A stretch of DNA of 64,000 bases from Variovorax beijingensis (lineage in GTDB: Bacteria > Pseudomonadota > Gammaproteobacteria > Burkholderiales > Burkholderiaceae_C). The stretch spans positions 372,001-436,000 of the forward strand of contig NZ_VIVL01000002.1 in assembly GCF_007828835.1 (NCBI RefSeq), written 5' to 3'. Numbering within the stretch: the stretch's first letter is position 1; every line of letters begins with the position of its first letter. The translations under genes and the position numbers were made by a program. The notes under the pieces were generated by a model. That model was not told the origin of the DNA. It did no database searches and saw only the letters and a program-made list of their open reading frames with translations. This document shows, one piece after another, positions 23,620 through 32,216 of the stretch.

Positions 23620-25403
23620 GCGCTGTTTCTGCTACCGCATCCCCGGCCGCCCGCCACGAAGGCCCGCTCGACCTGCGCCGCCTGATCGAATGGCTTGCCG
23701 CCGACGGCATGATTTCTCCGGTGGAAGCCAAGCGCACCATCGCGCGCTGTGCCCAGGCCGAGAGCCGGCAGGCGCCGCTGGTGCGGCTGGCCAACGTGGC
23801 CATGACGCGCGAAAGCGACGGCAAGCCGCTCGATCTCGAAATGCTCACGCAGTGGCTCTCCGGCCGCGCGGGGCTGGCCTACCTGCGCATCGATCCGCTC
23901 AAGGTCGACGTGGGCAAGGTTGCCGACACCATGAGCGCGGCCTATGCCGAGCGCCACAAGGTGCTGCCGGTACAGGTGCTGCCCAATGAAGTGGTGGTGG
24001 CCACGGCCGAGCCCTTCCTGACCGACTGGATCGCCGAGGTGGAGCGCCAGTCGCGCCGCACGGTGCGCCGCGTGGTGGCCAACCCCACCGACATCCAGCG
24101 CTACACGGCCGAGTTCTTCGCGCTCGCCAAGTCGGTGCGCGCCGCGCAGAAAGCCGGCGGCAACACCGGCGGCGCGAGCTTCGAGCAGCTGGTGGAGCTG
24201 GGCAAGAGCACCAAGCAGCTCGACGCCAACGACCAGAGCGTGGTGCAGGTGGTCGATTGGCTCTGGCAATACGCCTTCGACCAGCGCGCGAGCGACATCC
24301 ACCTGGAGCCGCGCCGTGAGCAGGGCGTGATCCGCTTTCGCATCGACGGCATCCTGCATCCGGCCTACCAGATGCCCATGGGCGTGATGAACGCCATGGT
24401 GTCGCGCATCAAGCTGCTGGGCCGCATGGACGTGGTCGAGAAGCGCCGCCCGCTCGACGGCCGCATCAAGACGCGCAACATGCGCGGCGACGAAGTCGAA
24501 ATGCGCCTGTCCACCCTGCCGACCGCCTTCGGCGAGAAGATGGTGATGCGCATCTTCGACCCCGACACCGCGGTGAAGGACCTCGACGCGCTGGGCTTCG
24601 CGCAGCACGACGCGCAGCGCTGGGAGCAGCTCGTCACGCGGCCCAACGGCATCATCCTGGTGACCGGGCCCACCGGCTCGGGCAAGACCACCACGCTGTA
24701 CTCCACGCTCAAGCGCGTGGCCACCGAAGAGGTCAACGTGAGCACGGTCGAAGACCCGATCGAGATGATCGAGCCTTCGTTCAACCAGACGCAGGTGCAG
24801 CCGCAGCTCGATTTCGGTTTTACCGAAGGCCTGCGCGCGCTGATGCGGCAAGACCCGGACATCATCATGGTCGGCGAGATCCGCGACCTGGCCACGGCCG
24901 AGATGGCGGTGCAGGCCGCGCTCACCGGCCACCTGGTGTTCAGCACCCTGCACACCAACGATGCACCGAGCGCCATCACCCGGCTGATGGAGCTCGGCGT
25001 GCCTTCCTACCTGATCAACGCCGTGATGCTCGGCGTGCTGGCCCAGCGGCTGGTGCGCACGCTGTGCCCCAACTGCAAGCAGCCCGACGACACGGTCACG
25101 CGCGAGAAGCTCGAGACCATCGTCAAGCCCTGGCAGATCACCGGTTCGGTGCGCGCCTACAAGCCCGTGGGCTGCGTCGACTGCCGCATGACCGGCTACA
25201 TGGGCCGCATGGGCCTGTACGAGCTGCTGAGCATCAGCGAAGACTTCAAGGCCCAGGTCACCAAGGAGCCCAACCTGGCCGGGCTGCGCCGGCAGGCCGT
25301 GATCGACGGCATGCGCCCGCTGCGCCTGGCCGGGGCGCTGCGCATCGCCGAAGGCGTCACCACCATTGAGGAAGTGCTGAGCGCGACGCCGCCGCTGGAG
25401 TGA
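23616..25403 (+). CDS. GspE/PulE-family secretion ATPase (orphan, type II secretion/type IV pilus)
   Basis: A 595-residue ATPase with an N-terminal MshE/T2SSE-N-like region, then a two-lobed ATPase core: YAFDQRASDIHLEPRRE (listed as family-typical), Walker A GPTGSGKTTT at about residues 351-360, the Asp-box DPIEMIEPS, VGEIRDLATAEMA and the His-box TGHLVFSTLHTNDA. The C-terminal C-PNC...VGCVDC pairs form the usual zinc site. No other secretion gene is nearby. The ATG overlaps the upstream stop by four bases, so it is coupled to the glycosylase pair. Confidence 0.92.
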   Translation: MSAVSATASPAARHEGPLDLRRLIEWLAADGMISPVEAKRTIARCAQAESRQAPLVRLANVAMTRESDGKPLDLEMLTQWLSGRAGLAYLRIDPLKVDVGKVADTMSAAYAERHKVLPVQVLPNEVVVATAEPFLTDWIAEVERQSRRTVRRVVANPTDIQRYTAEFFALAKSVRAAQKAGGNTGGASFEQLVELGKSTKQLDANDQSVVQVVDWLWQYAFDQRASDIHLEPRREQGVIRFRIDGILHPAYQMPMGVMNAMVSRIKLLGRMDVVEKRRPLDGRIKTRNMRGDEVEMRLSTLPTAFGEKMVMRIFDPDTAVKDLDALGFAQHDAQRWEQLVTRPNGIILVTGPTGSGKTTTLYSTLKRVATEEVNVSTVEDPIEMIEPSFNQTQVQPQLDFGFTEGLRALMRQDPDIIMVGEIRDLATAEMAVQAALTGHLVFSTLHTNDAPSAITRLMELGVPSYLINAVMLGVLAQRLVRTLCPNCKQPDDTVTREKLETIVKPWQITGSVRAYKPVGCVDCRMTGYMGRMGLYELLSISEDFKAQVTKEPNLAGLRRQAVIDGMRPLRLAGALRIAEGVTTIEEVLSATPPLE

Positions 25404-25520
25404 ACGGCAGCGGCGAGGCCCAGGGGTTATCCCTAGGCTTTCGGTTAGTGGAATCCACATCGGGCTGACCGCCAGCTGACTCGACAATCTCGCATCGAAA
25501 TTTGTTCGAGGAGACTGTTC

Positions 25521-26009
25521 GTGAAAATCAAGAGTCAGAAAGACTTTTTCTCGGGACTGATGTTTACGGTCGTGGGCGTGGCGTTCGCATGGGGCGCCAC
25601 CACCTACAGCGTAGGCAGCGGCGCCCGCATGGGGCCGGGTTACTTCCCGTTGATGCTGGGCATCCTGATGGCCGTCATCGGCCTGGGCATCATGTTCAGC
25701 GGCCTGACCGTCGAAACCACCGACGGCGAAAAGATCGGCAAGTGGGCCTGGAAGCAGGTCGTGTTCATCCTGGGCGCCAATCTCGCGTTCGGCATCCTGC
25801 TGGGCGGCCTGCCGAGCATCGGCGTGCCGGCCATGGGAATGATCATCGCCATCTACGCGCTCGTGATCATCTCGAGCCTGGCGGGCCATGAGTTCAAGCT
25901 CCCCAGCGTGCTGATCCTGGCCACCGTGCTGGCCGTCGGCAGCTATGTCGCCTTCATCTGGGCGCTCAAGCTGCAGATCCAGGTCTGGCCGACCTTCATC
26001 ACCGGTTGA
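25521..26009 (+). CDS. Tripartite tricarboxylate transporter, small membrane subunit TctB
   Basis: A 162-residue membrane protein with four hydrophobic segments (about residues 10-25, 40-60, 78-100 and 130-150). It starts with GTG, preceded by GAGGAGA at proper spacing. The N-terminal KDFFSGLMFTVVGVAFAWGA and GSGARMGPGYFPLMLG are the TctB signatures. It is followed after 15 bp by the large subunit TctA. Confidence 0.93.
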   Translation: MKIKSQKDFFSGLMFTVVGVAFAWGATTYSVGSGARMGPGYFPLMLGILMAVIGLGIMFSGLTVETTDGEKIGKWAWKQVVFILGANLAFGILLGGLPSIGVPAMGMIIAIYALVIISSLAGHEFKLPSVLILATVLAVGSYVAFIWALKLQIQVWPTFITG

Positions 26010-26024
26010 GAAGAAAGCGCGCAA

Positions 26025-27539
26025 ATGGAATTGTTTGAACACCTCTCGATGGGTTTTGGCGTTGCCTTTACCTTCACCAATCTGCTGTACTGCCTGGTCG
26101 GCTGCATCCTGGGCACCTTGATCGGCGTGCTGCCGGGCATCGGTCCGGTCGCGACCATCGCGATGCTGCTGCCCGCCACCTACGCACTGCCGCCCGTGTC
26201 GGCGCTGATCATGCTGGCCGGCATCTACTACGGCGCGCAGTACGGCGGCTCGACCACCGCCATCCTGGTGAACCTGCCGGGCGAATCCTCCTCCGTGGTG
26301 ACCGTGATCGACGGCTACCAGATGGCGCGCAAGGGCCGTGCGGGTCCGGCGCTGGCCGCTGCGGGCCTGGGCTCGTTCTTTGCCGGCTGCGTCGGCACGC
26401 TGATCCTCGCGGCCTTCGCGCCGCCGCTGACCGAGCTGGCCTTCAAGTTCGGTCCGGCCGAGTATTTCTCGCTGATGATCCTGGGCCTGATCGGCGCGGT
26501 GGTGCTGGCCTCGGGCTCGCTGCTCAAGGCCATCGCCATGATCGTGCTGGGCCTCCTGATGGGCCTGGTGGGCACCGACGTGAATTCGGGCGTGGCGCGC
26601 TACAGCTTCGACATTCCGGAACTCACCGACGGCATCGGCTTCGTGGCCATTGCCATGGGCGTGTTCGGCTACGGCGAAATCATTGCCAACCTTTCGCGTC
26701 CCGACGACGAGCGCGAAGTGTTCACCGCCAAGGTCTCGGGCCTGTTCCCGACCAAGGAAGACTTCAAGCGCATGATCCCCGCGGTGCTGCGCGGCACGGC
26801 GCTGGGTTCGGCGCTCGGCATCCTGCCGGGCGGCGGCGCGCTGCTGGCGGCCTTCGCGGCCTACACCATCGAGAAGAAGACCAAGCTGCAGCCTGGCGAA
26901 GTGCCGTTCGGCAAGGGCAACATCCGCGGCGTGGCGGCGCCCGAGTCGGCCAACAACGCCGGCGCGCAGACCTCCTTCATCCCGCTCCTGACGCTGGGCA
27001 TTCCGCCCAACGCGGTGATGGCGCTGATGGTGGGCGCGATGACCATCCACAACATCCAGCCCGGCCCGCAGGTGATGACCAGCAACCCCGAGCTGTTCTG
27101 GGGCCTGATCGCCTCGATGTGGCTGGGCAATGCGATGCTGATCATCCTGAACCTGCCGCTGATCGGCATGTGGATCAAGCTCCTGTCGGTGCCCTACAAG
27201 TTCCTGTTCCCGGCGATCGTGCTGTTCTGCGCGATTGGCGTGTACTCGACCAACAACAACACCTTCGACATCTGGATGGTGGGCATCTTCGGCCTGGTGG
27301 GCTACACCTTCTTCAAGCTGGGTTGCGAGCCTGCCCCGCTGCTGCTGGGCTTCATCCTCGGGCCGATGATGGAAGAGAACCTGCGGCGCTCGCTGCTGCT
27401 GTCGCGCGGCGACTGGAGCGTGTTCGTCACGCGCCCGATCTCCGCCAGCCTGCTGGCCGCCGCGGCGCTGCTGCTGGTGATCGTGCTGCTGCCGGCCGTC
27501 AAATCGAAGCGCGAAGAAGCCTTCGTCGAGGTTGACTGA
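26025..27539 (+). CDS. Tripartite tricarboxylate transporter, large permease subunit TctA
   Basis: A 504-residue protein with about eleven membrane segments and the TctA hallmark GVLPGIGPVATIAMLLP near the N-terminus, YYGAQYGGSTTAILVNLPGE next, and GILPGGGALLAAFAAYT in the second half. It translocates the substrate delivered by a Bug protein using a sodium or proton gradient. It is convergent with the LysR gene and ends at a strong terminator. Confidence 0.95.
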   Translation: MELFEHLSMGFGVAFTFTNLLYCLVGCILGTLIGVLPGIGPVATIAMLLPATYALPPVSALIMLAGIYYGAQYGGSTTAILVNLPGESSSVVTVIDGYQMARKGRAGPALAAAGLGSFFAGCVGTLILAAFAPPLTELAFKFGPAEYFSLMILGLIGAVVLASGSLLKAIAMIVLGLLMGLVGTDVNSGVARYSFDIPELTDGIGFVAIAMGVFGYGEIIANLSRPDDEREVFTAKVSGLFPTKEDFKRMIPAVLRGTALGSALGILPGGGALLAAFAAYTIEKKTKLQPGEVPFGKGNIRGVAAPESANNAGAQTSFIPLLTLGIPPNAVMALMVGAMTIHNIQPGPQVMTSNPELFWGLIASMWLGNAMLIILNLPLIGMWIKLLSVPYKFLFPAIVLFCAIGVYSTNNNTFDIWMVGIFGLVGYTFFKLGCEPAPLLLGFILGPMMEENLRRSLLLSRGDWSVFVTRPISASLLAAAALLLVIVLLPAVKSKREEAFVEVD

Positions 27540-27563
27540 GGGCTCGATTGACAGCGACCCAAG

Positions 27564-27590
27564 AGGCGCCTTCGGGCGCCTTTTTCTTTT
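27564..27590 (+). terminator. Intrinsic terminator after tctA
   Basis: A perfect 7 bp stem AGGCGCC/GGCGCCT with a TTCG loop (27564-27570 and 27575-27581) is followed by a T-rich run to 27590. It points in the tctA direction only. Confidence 0.9.
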
Positions 27591-28520
27591 TCAGGGCCTG
27601 CTGGCTGCTCTTGGCGGCTTCATGTGCTGGCGCGCCATGGTGAGGAAGGCCATGGCTGCGGGACTGAGCGGATGCTTGGCGAGGCGGATGGCGACGACCG
27701 GGTACTCGAGCACCGGGCGCGTGACGGCCACCGCGCGCAGGTTGCCGGGCATCAGCACCTCCACATAGCGCGGCAGGAGCGCCACGCCTGCGCCCGCCTG
27801 GATCAGGCCGAAAGCCGTCGACAGCATCGACACGTGGTGGACCACGCGCGGATACACATTGGCCATGCTCGAAAGCTGGCGGCTCACGGCGCGCCACACG
27901 TTGGCGTCGGGGTTCACATGGATGAAGGGCAGCGCCTCGAGCTGCCGGGCATCGACCACCACGCGCTGTGCCAGCGGATGGTCGTCGCGCACGAACAGTG
28001 CCATGCGCTCGGTGAACAGCGGCTCGGTCGCGAGTTCGGAGTGTTTCTGCCCGATATCGGAACCGAAGCCCAGGTCGGCCTCCTGCGAGAGGATGCGCGA
28101 GATCATCTGCTCCGCGGTGCTGTCGAGCAGCGTGGTTGCCAGCGTGGGGTGCTTCTGCGAGAACCGGCCGAGCATCGGTGGCAGCAGGGCGCCCGCCGTG
28201 AGGTGGCCCACCGCCAGCACCACGCGTCCTTCGCGCAGCTGCGACTGCGAGCGGCAGGCGTCCACCGATTCATCGATCAGCCGCAACGCGCGCACGGCGG
28301 TCTCGACCATCATCTGGCCCGCGCCCGTCAGCTGGATGCGGCGGCCCCGCACCACCAGCGGCTGCCCGAGTTCTTCCTCCATGCGCTTGACCAGGTGGCT
28401 GATCGCGGGCTGCGTCAGCTGAAGGGCTTCCGCCGCGAGCGTGAAGCTGCCCGATTCGGCCACCGCCGCCAGCGCGCGCAGCTGCTGCAGGGAGACTTCT
28501 TCCGCCGCGTTCCTTGCCAT
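27591..28520 (-). CDS. LysR family transcriptional regulator
   Basis: A 309-residue regulator with the winged helix-turn-helix SGSFTLAAEALQLTQPAIS at about residues 19-37 and a LysR substrate-binding domain behind. It is convergent with tctA and divergent from the Bug-protein gene, the usual LysR arrangement. It probably senses the substrate of that transporter, activating the Bug-GGT unit and perhaps tctBA. A dyad at 28540-28553 in the divergent promoter is a candidate binding site. Confidence 0.93.
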   Translation of the reverse strand: MARNAAEEVSLQQLRALAAVAESGSFTLAAEALQLTQPAISHLVKRMEEELGQPLVVRGRRIQLTGAGQMMVETAVRALRLIDESVDACRSQSQLREGRVVLAVGHLTAGALLPPMLGRFSQKHPTLATTLLDSTAEQMISRILSQEADLGFGSDIGQKHSELATEPLFTERMALFVRDDHPLAQRVVVDARQLEALPFIHVNPDANVWRAVSRQLSSMANVYPRVVHHVSMLSTAFGLIQAGAGVALLPRYVEVLMPGNLRAVAVTRPVLEYPVVAIRLAKHPLSPAAMAFLTMARQHMKPPRAASRP

Positions 28521-28539
28521 AAACCGAACTCATAGTTGA

Positions 28540-28553
28540 ATAACTCGAATTAT
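28540..28553. promoter_or_regulatory. Candidate LysR operator dyad
   Basis: ATAACTCGAATTAT is a 14 bp palindrome with one mismatched pair. It is 20 bases from the LysR start codon and 65 bases from the Bug-protein start codon, and includes the T-N11-A spacing expected for LysR boxes. Confidence 0.5.
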
Positions 28554-28617
28554 CTGGCTTGATGCCGGTGCGCTGCATAGCATGCGAGCTTTTCTCCACC
28601 GGGCCAGAATCAGCACC

Positions 28618-29592
28618 ATGAAAAGAATCCAGTTCCTCCAAGCGGCCGCAGCGGCGCTTTGCGTGGCTGCGTCGACGCCCGGCCTGGCCCAGGGCTACCC
28701 GAACAAGCCGGTGCGGCTCATCGTGCCGTTCCCGGCGGCCGGCGCGACCGACCTCTTTGCCCGCACGCTCGGGCAGAAGATGGGCGAAAAGCTCGGCACC
28801 ACGCTGGTCATCGACAACAAGCCGGGCGCAGGCGGCGCCATCGGCTCGGACATGGCCGCGAAGGCGCCGGCCGACGGCTACACGCTGCTGCTGGCCACCA
28901 CCAGCACCCACTCCATCGGGCCGGCCATCACCAGCAAGCTGCCCTACGACACGGTGCGCGACTTCACGCCCATCGCGCACGTGGGCGATGCGCCGAGCAT
29001 CATGCTGGTGCCGGTCAATTCGCCCGCGAAGACCGTGCGCGAATGGATAGCCTACGCACAAAAGAATCCCGGCAAGCTCAACTACGCCTCCAGCGGCAAC
29101 GGCACCATCGTGCAGCTCACGGCGGAGCTGTTCAAGGCGCAGGCCGGCGTGTTCGTGACGCACATTCCCTACAAGGGCACGGCGCTGGCCATTCCCGACC
29201 TGATCAGCGGCAAGGTCGACGTGCTGTTCGACTCGCTGCCCACCGGCATGCCGCACGTGCGCGACGGCCGGTTGCGCGCGCTGGGCGTTACCACGCTGAA
29301 GCGCAGCCCGCTCGCGCCCGAGCTGCCGCCGATCGCCGACACGCTGCCGGGCTTCGAGTCGAACACCTGGTTCGGCTTCTACGGCCCCAAGGGCCTGCCG
29401 ACGGACATCGTGGCGCGCGTCAACAAGGCCGCGAACGAGGCGCTGGCCGATCCCGAGGTGAAGGAAAAGCTTTCGCGCCTGGGCATCGAGCCTGCTGCTG
29501 CCGGAACGCCCGAGCAGTTCGCCAGGATGGTGGCGGCCGACGCCGCCAAGTGGAAAAAAATCGTGGTCGAGCGCAAGATCAGCAACGAATAG
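28618..29592 (+). CDS. Bug family tripartite tricarboxylate transporter substrate-binding protein (TctC)
   Basis: A 324-residue periplasmic protein with a signal peptide (KRIQFLQAAAAALCVAAS, cleavage after PGLAQG). The mature part starts YPNKPVRLIVPFPAAGATD, the Bug-family hallmark, followed by NKPGAGGAIGSDMAA. The ATG at 28618 immediately precedes the signal peptide; the ATG at 28582 is rejected. It is the first gene of a unit that continues with the GGT-like enzyme and two further genes. Ligand unknown. Confidence 0.94.
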   Translation: MKRIQFLQAAAAALCVAASTPGLAQGYPNKPVRLIVPFPAAGATDLFARTLGQKMGEKLGTTLVIDNKPGAGGAIGSDMAAKAPADGYTLLLATTSTHSIGPAITSKLPYDTVRDFTPIAHVGDAPSIMLVPVNSPAKTVREWIAYAQKNPGKLNYASSGNGTIVQLTAELFKAQAGVFVTHIPYKGTALAIPDLISGKVDVLFDSLPTGMPHVRDGRLRALGVTTLKRSPLAPELPPIADTLPGFESNTWFGFYGPKGLPTDIVARVNKAANEALADPEVKEKLSRLGIEPAAAGTPEQFARMVAADAAKWKKIVVERKISNE

Positions 29593-29604
29593 CGAGCACA
29601 TCCC

Positions 29605-31218
29605 ATGAACTTCGACTTCAGCAACCCCTATCTCTCCACCCGCATTCCGATCTTTGCGCGCAACGTGGTGTCCACGTCGCATCCGCTCGCCTCGCAGGCG
29701 GGGCTGCGCATGCTGCAGCAGGGCGGCAATGCCGTCGATGCGGCCATTGCCACGGCGGCCGTGATGACGCTGGTCGAGCCCGTGAGCAACGGCCTGGGCA
29801 GCGACGCCTTCTGCATCCTGTGGGATGGCAAGGAACTGCACGGCCTCAACGCCTCGGGCCGTGCGCCCAAAGCCTGGACGCCCGACTACTTCAAGGCCAA
29901 GTACGGCGCCGATGCCGCCACGCCGCCGATGCGCGGCATCGATTCGGTCACCGTGCCGGGCGCGGTGCGAGGCTGGGTGGCGCTGAGCGAGCGCTTCGGC
30001 AAGCTGCCTTTTGCCGACCTGCTGGCGCCGGCCATCGACATTGCCGAGCGCGGCTACCTGGTGCCGCCGGTCGTGCAGCAGAAATGGGCCGCCGCGGTGC
30101 CGGTGCTGGCCTCGGTGGCGGGCTTCGCGCAGACCTTCATGCCCTGGGGCCGGGCGCCCGAAGTGGGCGAGCTGTTCCGCTTCACGGCCGCCGCGCGCGC
30201 GCTCAAGGCCATTGCCCGCACCAAGGGCGAGGCCTACTACAGCGGCGAGATCGCCGAGGCGCTCGCCAGGTTTTCGAAAGAGCAGGGCGGCTCGCTCACG
30301 GTGGCCGACCTCTCGGCCTACCAGCCCGAATGGGTCCAGCCGATCTCGCGCGACTACCGCGGCCACACGCTGCACGAGATTCCGCCCAACGGGCAGGGCA
30401 TTGCGGCGCTGATCGCGCTCGGCATCCTCGAGAAGTTCGACATCGCCTCGCTGCCGGTCGACTCGGTGGCTTCGCAGCACCTGCAGATCGAGGCGATGAA
30501 GCTCGCCTTCGCCGACGTCTACCGTTACGTGTCGGAGCCATCGTCGATGACGGTGACACCCGCGCAAATGCTCGATGACTCCTACCTGGCATCGCGTGCG
30601 AGACTCATCGACGTGAAAAAGGCACAGGACTTCAAGGCCGGCAACCCCGTCAAGGGCGGCACCATCTACCTCACGGCGGCCGACGAGAGCGGCATGATGG
30701 TGAGCTTCATCCAGAGCAACTACATGGGCTTCGGCTCGGGCTGCGTGGAGCCCGAGTTCGGCATCAGCCTGCAGAACCGCGGCCATGGCTTCAGCCTCAA
30801 GGCCGAGAGCCCGAACGTCGTGGCGCCGGGCAAGCGGCCGTTCCACACCATCATTCCGGCCTTCCTCACCAAGGACGGCCAGCCGGTGATGAGCTTCGGC
30901 GTGATGGGCGGCAACATGCAGCCGCAAGGCCACATGCAGACGCTGGTGCGCATGCTCGACTACAAGCAGAACCCGCAGGCCGCCTGCGATGCGCCGCGCT
31001 GGCGCTTCAACGCGGGGCTCGAGATCAACGTCGAGGCCGCGATGAATCCGGCCACGGTTCAGGGCCTGCGCGAGCTCGGCCACCACCTCGACGTGATCGA
31101 CGACTCCTACCAGGACTTTGGCGCCGGCCAATTCATCTGGCGCGCAGGCGATCCATCGGTCGAAGGCTACGTGGCCGCCAGCGATCCGCGCCGCGACGGC
31201 CTAGCTGCAGGCTTTTGA
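29605..31218 (+). CDS. Gamma-glutamyltransferase-like Ntn hydrolase, cytoplasmic
   Basis: A 537-residue protein of the gamma-glutamyltransferase family. The N-terminal half has HPLASQAGLRMLQQGGNAVDAAIA; the likely autocatalytic nucleophile is Thr353 in GGTIYLTAADESG, which lines up with the catalytic threonine of true GGTs. No signal peptide is seen, unlike secreted GGTs. Such paralogues act on other amides or acyl donors, so I do not assign glutathione as substrate. It begins 12 bp after the Bug gene. Confidence 0.88.
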   Translation: MNFDFSNPYLSTRIPIFARNVVSTSHPLASQAGLRMLQQGGNAVDAAIATAAVMTLVEPVSNGLGSDAFCILWDGKELHGLNASGRAPKAWTPDYFKAKYGADAATPPMRGIDSVTVPGAVRGWVALSERFGKLPFADLLAPAIDIAERGYLVPPVVQQKWAAAVPVLASVAGFAQTFMPWGRAPEVGELFRFTAAARALKAIARTKGEAYYSGEIAEALARFSKEQGGSLTVADLSAYQPEWVQPISRDYRGHTLHEIPPNGQGIAALIALGILEKFDIASLPVDSVASQHLQIEAMKLAFADVYRYVSEPSSMTVTPAQMLDDSYLASRARLIDVKKAQDFKAGNPVKGGTIYLTAADESGMMVSFIQSNYMGFGSGCVEPEFGISLQNRGHGFSLKAESPNVVAPGKRPFHTIIPAFLTKDGQPVMSFGVMGGNMQPQGHMQTLVRMLDYKQNPQAACDAPRWRFNAGLEINVEAAMNPATVQGLRELGHHLDVIDDSYQDFGAGQFIWRAGDPSVEGYVAASDPRRDGLAAGF

Positions 31219-31239
31219 CAGCTACGCGATGATCGGGGA

Positions 31240-32190
31240 ATGACCAAGTCCGCCGTACAGACCGGCATTCCCCCTTCTTCCGCAAGCGGCGCAAGGAGCA
31301 TTGCGCCCGGCCTCATCCTCGCCTCGCTGGGCGCGGTCGCGTTCAGCGGCAAGGCCATCATCGTCAAGCTGGCCTACCGCTACGGCGTGGATGCGATCAC
31401 GCTGATCATGCTGCGCATGCTGTTCGCGCTGCCGCTCTTTGCGCTGATGGCGTGGTGGGCCGGCCGCGGCAAGCCCGCGCTCACGGGGCGCGACTGGTTC
31501 GGCGTGGTGGGGCTCGGCTTCTCGGGCTATTACCTTGCGAGCTTTCTCGACTTTGCGGGGCTCGCCTACATCTCGGCCAGCTTCGAGCGGCTCATCCTTT
31601 ATCTCAACCCCACGTTGGTGCTGCTGTTCGGCTGGCTTTTGTACCGGCGGCGCGCCACGCGGCCGCAGGTGCTCGGCATGATCGTGAGCTATGCCGGCGT
31701 GCTGCTCGTGTTCGGGCATGAGCTTTGGATCGGCGGTGGCGGCAAGGGTGGCGGGGCGGCGGCCTGGGGCACCTTCCTCGTGTTCCTGAGCGCCGTGAGC
31801 TATGCGGGCTACCTTGTCTACAGCGGCGAATTCGTCAAGCGCCTGGGCTCGCTGCGGCTTGTGGGGCTGGCCACCACCGTGGCCTGCCTGCTGTGCATCC
31901 TGCAGTTCGTGCTGATGCGGCCGATGAGCGCCGCATTGCAGGTGGCACCCGAGGTCATCTGGCTGTCGGTGCTCAACGCCACGCTGTGCACGGCGGTGCC
32001 TGTCCTCATGGTCATGATGGCCATCGAGCGCATCGGCCCGGCCATGGCCGCGCAAACCGGCATGATCGGGCCGCTGTCGACCATCCTCATGGGTGTGGTC
32101 ATACTCGGCGAGCCGTTCACCGCGTGGATCGCGGCCGGCACGGTGCTCGTGATTGCGGGCATCTTCGTTTTCACACGCATGGGGCGCTAG
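31240..32190 (+). CDS. DMT family transporter (EamA domain)
   Basis: A 316-residue inner-membrane protein with ten hydrophobic segments in two EamA repeats, a drug/metabolite exporter fold. The first helices read LILASLGAVAFSGKAIIVKL; the second repeat starts near WGTFLVFLSAVSYAGYLV. It lies 21 bp after the GGT-like gene and could export a product of it. Confidence 0.9.
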   Translation: MTKSAVQTGIPPSSASGARSIAPGLILASLGAVAFSGKAIIVKLAYRYGVDAITLIMLRMLFALPLFALMAWWAGRGKPALTGRDWFGVVGLGFSGYYLASFLDFAGLAYISASFERLILYLNPTLVLLFGWLLYRRRATRPQVLGMIVSYAGVLLVFGHELWIGGGGKGGGAAAWGTFLVFLSAVSYAGYLVYSGEFVKRLGSLRLVGLATTVACLLCILQFVLMRPMSAALQVAPEVIWLSVLNATLCTAVPVLMVMMAIERIGPAMAAQTGMIGPLSTILMGVVILGEPFTAWIAAGTVLVIAGIFVFTRMGR

Positions 32191-32216
32191 CGTCCCTGCA
32201 GTCAAGGAGCAACAAC

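Noticed and set aside
25404..25520. GGGGTTATCCCTAGG-like sequence before tctB as a regulatory site
   Set aside because: It is only partly symmetrical and I could not tie it to a regulator.
23379..27050. A minus-strand frame of 1223 codons under the GspE, TctB and TctA genes
   Set aside because: It is extremely His/Arg/Gly-rich and spans three well supported plus-strand genes; a frame without stops is expected at this GC content.
28270..31131. A minus-strand frame of 953 codons under the Bug and GGT-like genes
   Set aside because: No recognisable domain, biased composition, and complete opposite-strand genes with motifs and ribosome-binding sites.
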